From contig JAFAZE010000070.1 in the NCBI GenBank assembly GCA_019239975.1, positions 62,001 through 126,000 of the forward strand: 64,000 nucleotides of DNA. The letters run 5' to 3'. The notes under the pieces were generated by a model that was given only the letters and a program-made list of their open reading frames with translations, was not told where the DNA came from and searched no databases. The position numbers were made by a program, and so were the translations under genes. Of the stretch, positions 57,340-64,000 are shown piece after piece. This DNA comes from Streptosporangiaceae bacterium (GTDB taxonomy: Bacteria > Actinomycetota > Actinomycetes > Streptosporangiales > Streptosporangiaceae). Numbering within the stretch: position 1 is the stretch's first letter; each line of letters starts with the position of its first letter.

Positions 57340-58059
57340 ATGTCACGGCCAGATGGACGATCGGATGATGCGCTGCGCCCGGTGCGGTTCACCAGGCGCT
57401 GGCTCGACCATGCCGAGGGGTCGGTGCTCGTCGAGTTCGGCGCGACCCGGGTGCTGTGCGCCGCCAGTGTCGCCGAGGAGGTGCCGCGCTGGCGGCGCGG
57501 CAGCGGGCTCGGCTGGGTGACCGCCGAGTACGCGATGCTCCCGAGGGCGACGAACACCCGGGGTGACCGCGAATCGGTCAAGGGCCGCCTCGGCGGGCGC
57601 ACGCAGGAGATCTCGCGCCTGGTCGGGCGCTCGCTGCGGGCCTGCGTGGACCTCAAGGCGCTCGGCGAGAACACGATCATCATCGACTGCGACGTGCTGC
57701 AGGCGGACGGCGGCACCCGCACCGCCGCGGTCACCGGCGGCTACGTGGCGCTGGCCGACGCGGTCGCGTGGCTGCGCGGTCGCGGGCGGTGCAAGGGCGA
57801 GCCGCTGGTGACGTCGGTGTCCGCGGTCAGCGTGGGCATCGTGGGCGGCCGGCCGCGCCTCGACCTGTGCTACGAGGAGGACGTCGCGGCGGAGACCGAC
57901 ATGAACGTGGTCTGCACGGCGCCCGGTGACTTCGTGGAGATCCAGGGCACGGCGGAGCGCGAGCCGTTCGGCCGGCAGCTGCTCGGCCAGTTGCTCGATC
58001 TCGCGGTCGCCGGCTGCGGCGAGCTGAGCAGGCTGCAGGGTGAGGCCCTTGCCGGCTGA
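57340..58059 (+). CDS. rph: Ribonuclease PH
   Basis: Phosphorolytic 3' exonuclease trimming tRNA 3' ends. ATG 57340 gives 239 residues; the frame is open to 57262. Family motifs: [58 protein letters not shown]. Overlaps rdgB by 20 nt. Confidence 0.97.
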   Translation: MSRPDGRSDDALRPVRFTRRWLDHAEGSVLVEFGATRVLCAASVAEEVPRWRRGSGLGWVTAEYAMLPRATNTRGDRESVKGRLGGRTQEISRLVGRSLRACVDLKALGENTIIIDCDVLQADGGTRTAAVTGGYVALADAVAWLRGRGRCKGEPLVTSVSAVSVGIVGGRPRLDLCYEEDVAAETDMNVVCTAPGDFVEIQGTAEREPFGRQLLGQLLDLAVAGCGELSRLQGEALAG

Positions 58060-58699
58060 GCCGCGCCTGGTCCTGGCGACGCGCAACGCGCACAAGGTGG
58101 CGGAACTGTCCAGAATCCTCGCGGCGGCGGGGGCCGGCGACGGCCTGGCCGGACTGGACGCGTTCCCCGGAGCGCCGGAGGTGCCCGAAACGGGGCTGAC
58201 CTTCGCGGACAACGCCCTGCTGAAGGCCCGCGCCATCGCCGCGTACACCGGCCTGCCCGCCGTCGCGGACGACTCGGGGCTGTGCGTCGACGCGCTGAAC
58301 GGCATGCCCGGCGTGTTCTCCGCGCGCTGGTCCGGCCGCCACGGCGACGACCGCGCCAACCTCGACCTCGTCCTGGGCCAGATCGCTGACGTCGGCGACT
58401 CCCGCCGCGGCGCCCAGTTCGTCTGCGTAGCCGCCCTCGCGCTCCCCTCCTCACCTCCGCCCGGCACAGACCCGCACCCGCAGCCGGGCCGGGAGTGGGC
58501 GGTGGTCGGCGTGCTGGACGGGTCGCTGACCCGTGAGCCGCGCGGCTCGGGAGGCTTCGGCTACGACCCGGTGTTCGTACCCGCCGGCGCCGGGCTCACC
58601 ACCGCGCAGCTCGCCCCCGCGGACAAGGACGCGATCAGCCACCGCGGCCGCGCGTTCCGTGCCCTCGCCCCGAGCATCGCCCAGCACGCGTACACCTAG
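58040..58699 (+). CDS. rdgB: XTP/dITP diphosphatase (Ham1/RdgB)
   Basis: Removes non-canonical purine nucleotides (ITP, XTP). 219 residues from GTG 58040. Motifs: [53 protein letters not shown] and [15 protein letters not shown] short Pro-rich insert ([16 protein letters not shown]) lies before WAVVGVLDG. Coupled with rph. Confidence 0.96.
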   Translation: MRPLPAEPRLVLATRNAHKVAELSRILAAAGAGDGLAGLDAFPGAPEVPETGLTFADNALLKARAIAAYTGLPAVADDSGLCVDALNGMPGVFSARWSGRHGDDRANLDLVLGQIADVGDSRRGAQFVCVAALALPSSPPPGTDPHPQPGREWAVVGVLDGSLTREPRGSGGFGYDPVFVPAGAGLTTAQLAPADKDAISHRGRAFRALAPSIAQHAYT

Positions 58700-59034
58700 A
58701 TCGCCCGGTCAGGTAGCCGCCACGGCGGGAGGTCTTCCGCAATGCCCGAATGACAAGCCACACCCCGACCCAGCCCAGCCATTTCCCGCCGCACCGGGGT
58801 TTTGGGTGCGATCCGCGCTGCCATCACAGCACGGATCGCACCCAAACCGGCCAGCCACTCCTCCGCACTCTGACCGCCACCCTGGCCACGCGCCGCCACC
58901 CCCACGCCGCCCTAGTCGCGCCGCCAGCTCCGAGCCGCGCTAGCCCGCGTGAGCCGCCCCGGGCCGCCCCGCGCGAGCCACTCACCACACGCGAGCACTC
59001 ACCACACGCGAGCCACTTCACCCGCCCGGGGGCG
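58700..59034. other. Intergenic region with hairpin and C-rich tract
   Basis: 335 bp between convergent rdgB and the lipoprotein gene, without a credible gene. It contains the hairpin at 58801-58846, a C-rich, G-poor tract (about 58855-58925) and an imperfect 17-18 bp tandem repeat CACTCACCACACGCGAG (58977-59012). Confidence 0.6.
58801..58846 (-). terminator. 20-bp hairpin between convergent genes
   Basis: Arms 58801-58820 (TTTGGGTGCGATCCGCGCTG) and 58827-58846 with a 6-nt loop. There is one mismatch as DNA; on the minus-strand transcript it becomes a U-G wobble, so the RNA stem is continuous only for the leftward transcript. Confidence 0.7.
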
Positions 59035-59892
59035 TCACCCCTTGAGAGCGCTTGCCGGGATGGTGGCGGTCTCGGACGCGGGCGGAAGCTGGACGGTGAC
59101 GGGCTGGTTGACGCTCGTGACCACCATGGTGATGGTCTCGGTCATCGTGCTGCCGTCCTCGGTCACGACGACCTTCCGCGCCTGGTGCTGGTCGTCAAGC
59201 CAGACCTTGAAGTCGGCCGAGCCGATGCCGGCCCGCTCGATCGCCTGCCCGAACTTGGCCCGGAAGCTCGCCGGGAGCCTCGCCATCGCCGCGGCCATCG
59301 CGTAGCTGCCCGAGTACTCCGTGACCGGAACCCCGTCGATGACGCCGTGGCCCACGACCCGCACGTCGGTGGCGCCCGCGAGCATCTGCGTCTGCACGAG
59401 CGGGCTGCTGCTCTGCGCCTGCTGGACGAGCTGGCTCAGGTTGAGCCCGCCGGTGGCCCTGGAGATCTCGCTGTACGGCAGCTTGATCCACGTTTTGCCG
59501 GTCATCTGGGTGAACGCGCCCATCCGGATGTAGATGGCGCTGCTGGTCAGGATCTCCTCCATGCCGCCAGGAAGGGTGTGCCCGGCGGCGCTGAACGTCG
59601 GGAAGTTCGCGTCAGCCAGCAGCGACGGGGTGCTCGTCTCGCGCATCGTGCCCGACGCGTCCAGGGGGCTCGGGCCGTTGACGTGCATGCTGAAGGTGGC
59701 GCTGAAGGACTTCGCGAGCTGCGCGTTCTTCGCCGCGAGCTGGATCGCCTGCTGTGCGGTCTGCGCGCTGGTGCTGCCGCTGGGCCTGGGTGCCGCCCCG
59801 CTGTGCGAAGCGCCGCATCCGGCGGCGAGGACCGCCACGGCCCCCGCGGCGACGGCCATCTGCAGCGGGCGGCCAGTAAAACGTGAGAACAC
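59035..59892 (-). CDS. Lipoprotein, LppX/LprG-like fold
   Basis: 285 residues from GTG 59892 with AGGAGG six bases upstream. Lipobox VLAAGC gives lipid-modified Cys26. The mature half-barrel pattern (AKSFSATFSMHVNGPSPLDA, IRMGAFTQMTGKTWIKLPYS, KVWLDDQHQARKVVVTEDGS) resembles the LppX/LprAFG lipid-carrier family. Ligand unknown. Confidence 0.85.
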   Translation of the reverse strand: MFSRFTGRPLQMAVAAGAVAVLAAGCGASHSGAAPRPSGSTSAQTAQQAIQLAAKNAQLAKSFSATFSMHVNGPSPLDASGTMRETSTPSLLADANFPTFSAAGHTLPGGMEEILTSSAIYIRMGAFTQMTGKTWIKLPYSEISRATGGLNLSQLVQQAQSSSPLVQTQMLAGATDVRVVGHGVIDGVPVTEYSGSYAMAAAMARLPASFRAKFGQAIERAGIGSADFKVWLDDQHQARKVVVTEDGSTMTETITMVVTSVNQPVTVQLPPASETATIPASALKG

Positions 59893-60075
59893 GCCGAACC
59901 TCCTGCCCTGATCTCAACAGCTGATCTCGACATAGGCGGGCCGGATGAATCACGGCATTTCCCCCGTACCCGCAATTTCCGGCTCAACACTACCGCTCGT
60001 CCTCAGCTCCGTCCGCAAGTCGCCGGGAACCGCTGGTTGACGATAGCGTTGGGGCGATCAACGGAAGGAGTTCCC

Positions 60076-60546
60076 GTGACCGGAGAGCGGCTTGCGCCGG
60101 GGGACCCGGCGCCGGATTTCACCCTGCCGGACGCCGGCGGCAATCCCGTGGCGCTGTCGTCGTTCCGCGGCAGGCAGGTGATCGTCTACTTCTACCCGGC
60201 GGCCATGACTCCTGGCTGCACGAAGGAAGCCTGCGACTTCAGGGACAGTCTCCCGGGCCTGGCCGCGGCCGGCGTCGCGGTGCTCGGGATCTCCCCGGAT
60301 ACTCCCGCGAAGCTCGCGAAGTTCCGGGACAAGGAGGGCCTCACCTTCCCGCTGCTGTCCGACCCGGACCACGCGGCGCAGCGTGCCTACGGCGCGTACG
60401 GGGAGAAGACCCTCTACGGCAGGAAAAGCGTCGGCGTAATCCGCTCCACGTTCGTCATCGGCCCGGACGGGAAAATCGAGAAGGCATACTACGGCGTCAA
60501 GGCAACCGGGCACGTAGCGCGGCTGACCAAGGAGCTCGGGGTCTGA
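60076..60546 (+). CDS. bcp: Thioredoxin-dependent peroxiredoxin (Bcp/PrxQ)
   Basis: Reduces hydroperoxides. GTG 60076 follows GGAAGGAG by seven bases; the frame is open to 60037. 156 residues. The peroxidatic and resolving cysteines are five apart in MTPGCTKEACDFRD, as in the atypical 2-Cys PrxQ class. The thioredoxin fold shows GDPAPDFTLPDAGGNPVALS and VIVYFYPAAMTPGC. Confidence 0.95.
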   Translation: MTGERLAPGDPAPDFTLPDAGGNPVALSSFRGRQVIVYFYPAAMTPGCTKEACDFRDSLPGLAAAGVAVLGISPDTPAKLAKFRDKEGLTFPLLSDPDHAAQRAYGAYGEKTLYGRKSVGVIRSTFVIGPDGKIEKAYYGVKATGHVARLTKELGV

Positions 60547-60562
60547 CCCGGCTCCCCGTGAA

Positions 60563-60646
60563 GCGGGCGTGGCGAAATTGGCATACGCGGCAGGTTTAGG
60601 TCCTGTTGGTGGAAACACTGTGGGGGTTCGAGTCCCCCCGCCCGCA
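60563..60646 (+). tRNA. tRNA-Leu (UAG anticodon)
   Basis: 84 nt. The acceptor arms GCGGGCG (60563-60569) and CGCCCGC (60639-60645) pair perfectly, with discriminator A at 60646. The anticodon loop TTTAGGT (60595-60601) carries TAG at 60597-60599. The long variable arm and the T-loop GGTTCGAGTCC fit a class II leucine tRNA. The 3' CCA is not encoded. It follows bcp by 16 nt. Confidence 0.96.
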
Positions 60647-60661
60647 CTCTCAGATCACACC

Positions 60662-61669
60662 CTAGCCGCCGAGCATCTGGCTGACGTTGAACGCGTGCTT
60701 GAGCAGGCCGAACTGGAGCATCACGTCCGCGACGCGCTGCAGCCGCGGTTTGTCGACGCCCAGCGGGTAGGTGTCGAGCGCCATGACCGAAGCGATCGTC
60801 GGGGGCACCTGGCCGTTCTGCGGTCCCTTCAGGGACTCAAAGGCCTGTTCAACCGTTGGCCGGCTGGTGTCCGCGATCTGCTGTCCCTGCTCCAGCGCCT
60901 TGACGAAGGCGGCCAGCGTGCTGGGGTATCTCGCCGCCCAGGCCCTGGTGACGACGTAACCCTCGATCGGGAACTGCTGCGTCGCACCCTGGTTCAGGTC
61001 GGCCAGCGTGATGGCGCCGAGGTTCTCCTCCGCGAGGCTGGCGAACGGCTCGGGGAGGGTCACCGCGGCGATCTTGCCGGACGCGAGTTCCTGGCCCATG
61101 TCGGGGAACGGGATGGGCTTGACGGGGAACTTGACGGCCGACGGGCTGATGTCGTGCTCGGTGAGCACCGAGGCGCTCAGCAGGTACTCGATGTTGCTGG
61201 GCGCGTTGACCCCCAGCACATGGCCCTTCAGCTGCGCCAGCGACCTGATCGGCGACGTGGGCAGGGTGAAGATCACCTGGGCCCCCTGCTGCATCACCGA
61301 TCCCTCGGCGACGATCCGCAGGTCGTCGTGCCGCTGCGCCGCCGCCTGGATGTACGACACGTAGTTGCCGCCCGTGATGTCGTACTGGCCCCGCATCTGG
61401 CCGGCGATCACCGTGTCGCTGCTGGTGGCGGGCGTGTAATTGATCTTCAGCCCCGCCGCGGCGAACAGCCCCTGATGCAGGGCGACGAAGAAGCCCGCCG
61501 AGTCCATGGCCGGGACGACGGCCACGTTCAGTGTGGTTTTTTCCAGGGAGTCGGCCGGTGCCGGGCCGGCGCCCGTGCCGCTTCCGCCGCCGCTCGCGCA
61601 TCCCGCCGCGACCAGTGCCGCGATCGCCGGGACGAGCAGTGCCGGAACGCGCAACCTCTTACGAATCAT
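60662..61669 (-). CDS. ABC transporter substrate-binding lipoprotein (NMT1/SsuA-like)
   Basis: 335 residues; lipobox LVAAGC gives Cys24. Typical fold segments for nitrate/sulfonate/pyrimidine-precursor binding proteins: GFFVALHQGLFAAAGLKINY, DTVIAGQMRGQYDITGGNY, GKIAAVTLPEPFASLAEENL. The partner permease and ATPase genes are not adjacent, so it is an orphan here; the ligand is unknown. Its leader can hide the ribosome-binding site (61675-61749). Confidence 0.9.
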   Translation of the reverse strand: MIRKRLRVPALLVPAIAALVAAGCASGGGSGTGAGPAPADSLEKTTLNVAVVPAMDSAGFFVALHQGLFAAAGLKINYTPATSSDTVIAGQMRGQYDITGGNYVSYIQAAAQRHDDLRIVAEGSVMQQGAQVIFTLPTSPIRSLAQLKGHVLGVNAPSNIEYLLSASVLTEHDISPSAVKFPVKPIPFPDMGQELASGKIAAVTLPEPFASLAEENLGAITLADLNQGATQQFPIEGYVVTRAWAARYPSTLAAFVKALEQGQQIADTSRPTVEQAFESLKGPQNGQVPPTIASVMALDTYPLGVDKPRLQRVADVMLQFGLLKHAFNVSQMLGG

Positions 61670-61674
61670 CGGGT

Positions 61675-61749
61675 CCTCTCCCCTGGGCCCGGGAGAGGTC
61701 CTCCGCGTTCCGCGTCCGCATACCGCACCGCGCCAGCCGCCCTCTCCCC
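61675..61749 (-). promoter_or_regulatory. Leader with sequestered ribosome-binding site and a competing copy
   Basis: On the transcript of the binding-protein gene, GGGGAGAGG (61683-61675) is the Shine-Dalgarno, five bases before ATG 61669. CCTCTCCC (61698-61691) can pair with it in a hairpin with a short loop. A second GGGGAGAGG (61749-61741) upstream could pair with the same CCTCTCCC and free the start site. This has the logic of a translational switch; a ligand or factor is not known. Confidence 0.5.
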
Positions 61750-61886
61750 TGGTGTCCAGGCAGGATAAATCAGAATCAATTCAAGATTCATCGATTTGGG
61801 GGAAGAAGGGGTGTTAGCCCGGTCACCCAGCGCGATACACGCCGTCCGAAACCGGCCCGCGGCGCGGTGACCCGGCCGCGGCGGCG

Positions 61887-62939
61887 TTACGTCGCGGCGG
61901 CCGGCGGCGCGGGGCGGGCGGCCGGGGCGATCTCGCCGGAGCCGCGCACCACCAGGCGGGTCAGCAGCACGACCTCCCGGGGCGGTGAGGTGTCGCCGCC
62001 GATCCGGGCGAACAGGAGCTGCGCGCACGCGGCGCCGAGCGCCGCCGGGTCCTGGGCGACCACGGTCACCGGCGGGGACAGCTTGTCGGCCAGCGCGAAC
62101 TCGTCGAAGCCGACCAGCGCCACGTTCCCGTGCGCCGCGCCCGCGGCGCCGTGCAGGCCGTCGACGACGCCCATCGTGACCACGTCGTTGCTCGCGAACA
62201 GCGCCGTCGGCGGCGCGGGCTGGCGCATCATGGCCAGGGCCGCGTTCGCCGCCTCGGCCCGGCTGCGCAGGCCGTGCCGCGCCAGCGCCGGCTCCGGGAG
62301 AAGCCCCTCGGCGGCGAGGGCCTCCGTGAACCCGGCGTAGCGCTCCCGGACCGTCCAGATGTCGTCGCGGTCACCCAGGTACCCGATCCGGCGATGGCCC
62401 TGCCGCAGAAGGTGCGCCACCGCCTCCCGCGCCCCGCTGCGGTTGTCGACGAGCACGGTGTCGGTCTTCAGGTTGTCGGCGGGCCGGTCGGCGCACACCA
62501 CCTTGAGGCCCAGCGCCTGCTGATCCCGGAGAAACCGGTGGCTGCCCGCCACCGGTACCAGGATCAGCCCGTCCACGCGGCGCGCCAGGAACGCGGACAT
62601 GACCTCGCGCTCACGGCGCAGGCTGTCGTTGGAGCTCCCGATCAGCACGACGCAGGAGCGCAGCATCGCCGCGTCCTCCACCGCCCTCGCCAGGGTGGCG
62701 AAGAACGGGTTCGCCAGGTCGTCGACCAGCAGTCCGATGGTCTGCGTGAGCTGCTCCTTGCGGCGCAGCTGCCGGGCCATGTCGTTGCGCTGGTACCCGA
62801 GCCGCCGGATCGCCCGCTCCACGCGCGCGACCGTCTCGGGAAGGACGCCTGGTTCGCCGTTGACGACGCGAGAGACGGTCATCAGGCTGACCCCGGCCGC
62901 GTCGGCGACATCGCGCATGGTCGGGCGCTTCATCGCCAT
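61887..62939 (-). CDS. LacI-family transcription regulator
   Basis: 350 residues from ATG 62939. N-terminal HTH PTMRDVADAAGVSLMTVSRV followed by the hinge helix and a periplasmic-binding-like sensor domain (TIGLLVDDLANPFFATLARA, VVCADRPADNLKTDTVLVDN, RIGYLGDRDDIWTVRERYAG). Divergent from a sugar ABC operon with AACGTT sites between, so it very probably represses that operon and itself in response to the transported sugar. Confidence 0.95.
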   Translation of the reverse strand: MAMKRPTMRDVADAAGVSLMTVSRVVNGEPGVLPETVARVERAIRRLGYQRNDMARQLRRKEQLTQTIGLLVDDLANPFFATLARAVEDAAMLRSCVVLIGSSNDSLRREREVMSAFLARRVDGLILVPVAGSHRFLRDQQALGLKVVCADRPADNLKTDTVLVDNRSGAREAVAHLLRQGHRRIGYLGDRDDIWTVRERYAGFTEALAAEGLLPEPALARHGLRSRAEAANAALAMMRQPAPPTALFASNDVVTMGVVDGLHGAAGAAHGNVALVGFDEFALADKLSPPVTVVAQDPAALGAACAQLLFARIGGDTSPPREVVLLTRLVVRGSGEIAPAARPAPPAAAT

Positions 62940-62957
62940 GTGCACACCTGGCCTTGG

Positions 62958-62967
62958 GAACGTTAAC
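62958..62967. promoter_or_regulatory. Candidate LacI operator near the lacI-type gene
   Basis: GAACGTTAAC with the AACGTT core at 62959-62964, 20 bp upstream of the LacI-family start. Central CG palindromes of this kind are typical for LacI operators. Confidence 0.6.
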
Positions 62968-63033
62968 ACCAATGCGGGGGACGCCCTGATATTAAGGGTC
63001 GGTACCGATGTGCGCTACCTCTGGTATAGCCCC

Positions 63034-63062
63034 TTGACAGCGGGCCAGGGCGCCTAAAGAAT
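63034..63062 (+). promoter_or_regulatory. Candidate promoter of the sugar ABC operon
   Basis: TTGACA (63034-63039), 17-bp spacer, AAGAAT (63057-63062). Transcription would begin near 63069, just before the AACGTT pair at 63080-63099. Confidence 0.55.
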
Positions 63063-63078
63063 CATGCCACGTCAGGCC

Positions 63079-63102
63079 AAACGTTGTCATGTGAACGTTA
63101 CC
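63079..63102. promoter_or_regulatory. Candidate LacI operator pair before the ABC operon
   Basis: AACGTT cores at 63080-63085 and 63094-63099 (AAACGTTGTC and GAACGTTACC), 14 bp centre to centre, located directly downstream of the promoter, where a repressor would block elongation or polymerase binding. Confidence 0.6.
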
Positions 63103-63135
63103 AGCATTCCCACGGCGAACTGGAGGCGCGCATCC

Positions 63136-63900
63136 GTGGCGGAACCCTTGCTTGAAGCACGCAGCGTCACCAAACGCTACGGCCACGTGCAGGCGCTGGA
63201 CGGCGCTAGCTTCGCGGTCCTCCCCGGTGAAGTCGTGGCGCTGATCGGGGACAACGGCGCGGGCAAGAGCACACTCGTCAAGGTGCTCTCCGGCGCCATC
63301 CGGCCCGACGGAGGCGAGATACTCGTCGAGGGCGAGCCGGTGAGCCTCTCCAGCCCGGTCGACGCGCGCAGGCACGGCATCGAGACCGTCTACCAGGACC
63401 TCGCGCTGGCACCGGACCTCGACGCCGCCGCCAACCTGTACCTCGGCAGGGAGATCTACCTGGTCCCGCTGCTGCGGGTACTCAACCGCTCGGCGATGCG
63501 GCGCAGCGCGGTCAGCGCCTTCGCCGAGCTGGGGGTCGAGCTGCCCGACGTGTCCGCGCCCGTGGCCACGCTCTCCGGCGGCCAGCGGCAGTCGGTCGCG
63601 GTCGCCAGGGCCGTCGCCTTCGCGAGCAAGGTCATATTCATGGACGAGCCGACCGCGGCGCTCGGCGTGGTGCAGCGCGGGCGGGTCCTTGACAACATCC
63701 GCCGGGTCAGGGACCGCGGTATTTCGGTGGTGCTGATCAGTCACAACATGCCCGAGGTGCTCGCCGTGGCGGACCGGGTCGAGGTGCTCAGGCTGGGCCG
63801 CCGGGTGGCCAGGTTCACCGCCTCGGAAGCCAGCCTCGAGCAGCTCGTCGGCGCCATGACCGGCGCGCTCACCACCGAAGGCGAAGGGGGGGTCAAGTGA
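63136..63900 (+). CDS. Sugar ABC transporter ATP-binding protein
   Basis: 254 residues from GTG 63136 with GGAGG nine bases upstream. Walker A GDNGAGKST, signature LSGGQRQSVAVARAV, Walker B KVIFMDEPTAALGV. It is a single ATPase domain of the FrcA/carbohydrate-uptake type, not the duplicated RbsA form; STLVKVLSGAIRPDGGEILV and GIETVYQDLALAPDLD are typical of pentose/hexose importers. Stop overlaps the next gene (GTGA). Confidence 0.94.
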   Translation: MAEPLLEARSVTKRYGHVQALDGASFAVLPGEVVALIGDNGAGKSTLVKVLSGAIRPDGGEILVEGEPVSLSSPVDARRHGIETVYQDLALAPDLDAAANLYLGREIYLVPLLRVLNRSAMRRSAVSAFAELGVELPDVSAPVATLSGGQRQSVAVARAVAFASKVIFMDEPTAALGVVQRGRVLDNIRRVRDRGISVVLISHNMPEVLAVADRVEVLRLGRRVARFTASEASLEQLVGAMTGALTTEGEGGVK

Positions 63901-64000
63901 CCGGTGGAGTTCAGGCGGGCGCCGCGCCGGCCGGGGGCGCCACACCGCAGCCGCGCCCGCGTGAGCCGTGGCGCGGCCCAGCCGCCCGGCGGCTCGCGCG
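63897..64000 (+). CDS. N-terminus of the next gene, probably the ABC permease (cut by window end)
   Basis: GTG 63897 overlaps the ATPase stop. The 34 residues seen (VTGGVQAGAAPAGGATPQPR and onward) are a Pro/Ala/Arg-rich cytosolic leader without a membrane helix yet. Order and overlap make a sugar permease the most likely product. Confidence 0.6.
   Translation, partial: MTGGVQAGAAPAGGATPQPRPREPWRGPAARRLA

Noticed and set aside
58750-59886. 378-codon + strand frame across the lipoprotein gene
   Set aside because: Antisense shadow of the lipoprotein, whose lipobox, signal peptide and AGGAGG site are clear on the minus strand.
61670-61800. Known riboswitch (TPP, SAM, THF) before the binding-protein gene
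   Set aside because: I looked for the conserved cores of these classes and found none; only the ribosome-site pairing is supported.

Overview
The window is very GC-rich with strongly biased third codon positions, GTG starts and dense 4-nt gene overlaps. Gene order is typical of a filamentous actinomycete: hom-thrC-thrB-rho-rpmE-prfA-prmC-tsaC-wecA, then the complete F1Fo ATP synthase operon and a DUF2550 gene; nucS; a FilP/Scy-like polar coiled-coil protein beside methylmalonyl-CoA epimerase, thiolase, meaB and isobutyryl-CoA mutase; and clpS-DUF2017-mec-cysO-cysM followed by an Rv1339-like hydrolase, rph and rdgB. The same blocks occur in Streptomyces and Mycobacterium. The extra repeats and genus-level differences suggest a less-studied relative (perhaps Streptosporangiales), but I cannot place it by sequence alone.

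Layout. 1-3162: threonine branch (hom is cut by the window edge). 3524-8873: transcription termination, ribosome and release-factor genes plus the t6A enzyme. 8989-19594: undecaprenyl/decaprenyl-P GlcNAc-1-P transferase, then two small ATP synthase accessory membrane proteins, atpBEFHAGDC and DUF2550. 19514-28157: cobalamin adenosyltransferase, GMC oxidoreductase, aldehyde dehydrogenase, a reductase-deaminase fusion and a large LuxR regulator. 28287-30313: a secreted protein with a small translationally coupled partner, a minisatellite cluster and a doubtful gene. 30345-33051: nucS, a small zinc-type protein, a hydrolase and an SDR. 33161-42285: polar coiled coil, acyl-CoA carbon-skeleton enzymes, MarR and an ECF sigma/membrane pair. 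42306-49183: VapBC, thioredoxin-TPR, MarR, malic enzyme, YqgE, DUF3039 and a helicase. 49297-58699: NAD salvage (pncA, pncB), clpS and the CysO/CysM cysteine pathway, a secreted S8-like protein without a protease domain, and nucleotide/RNA enzymes. 59035-64000: lipoprotein, Bcp, tRNA-Leu(UAG), a solute-binding lipoprotein, and a LacI-controlled sugar ABC operon that runs off the end.

The most unusual property is repeat DNA at several scales, much of it inside housekeeping genes. A GC-palindrome of about 26-31 nt occurs at five sites, two of them inverted copies inside thrB and one in meaB, always in frame. A composite repeat of roughly 160-200 bp occurs at 21.9-22.1 kb and, inverted, at 43.1-43.3 kb; the first copy coincides with loss of the GMC oxidoreductase stop codon, so that frame runs 577 nt antisense into the neighbouring aldehyde dehydrogenase gene. 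A 24-nt GGGGCC...GGCCCC element sits between convergent genes. Perfect or near-perfect 14-33 bp tandem duplications occur in thrB, wecA, nucS, the atpB-atpE spacer, after the thioredoxin gene and elsewhere. The insertion in NucS, the actinobacterial mismatch endonuclease, splits and duplicates its catalytic EVK motif. I see no CRISPR array, prophage, transposase or biosynthetic cluster.
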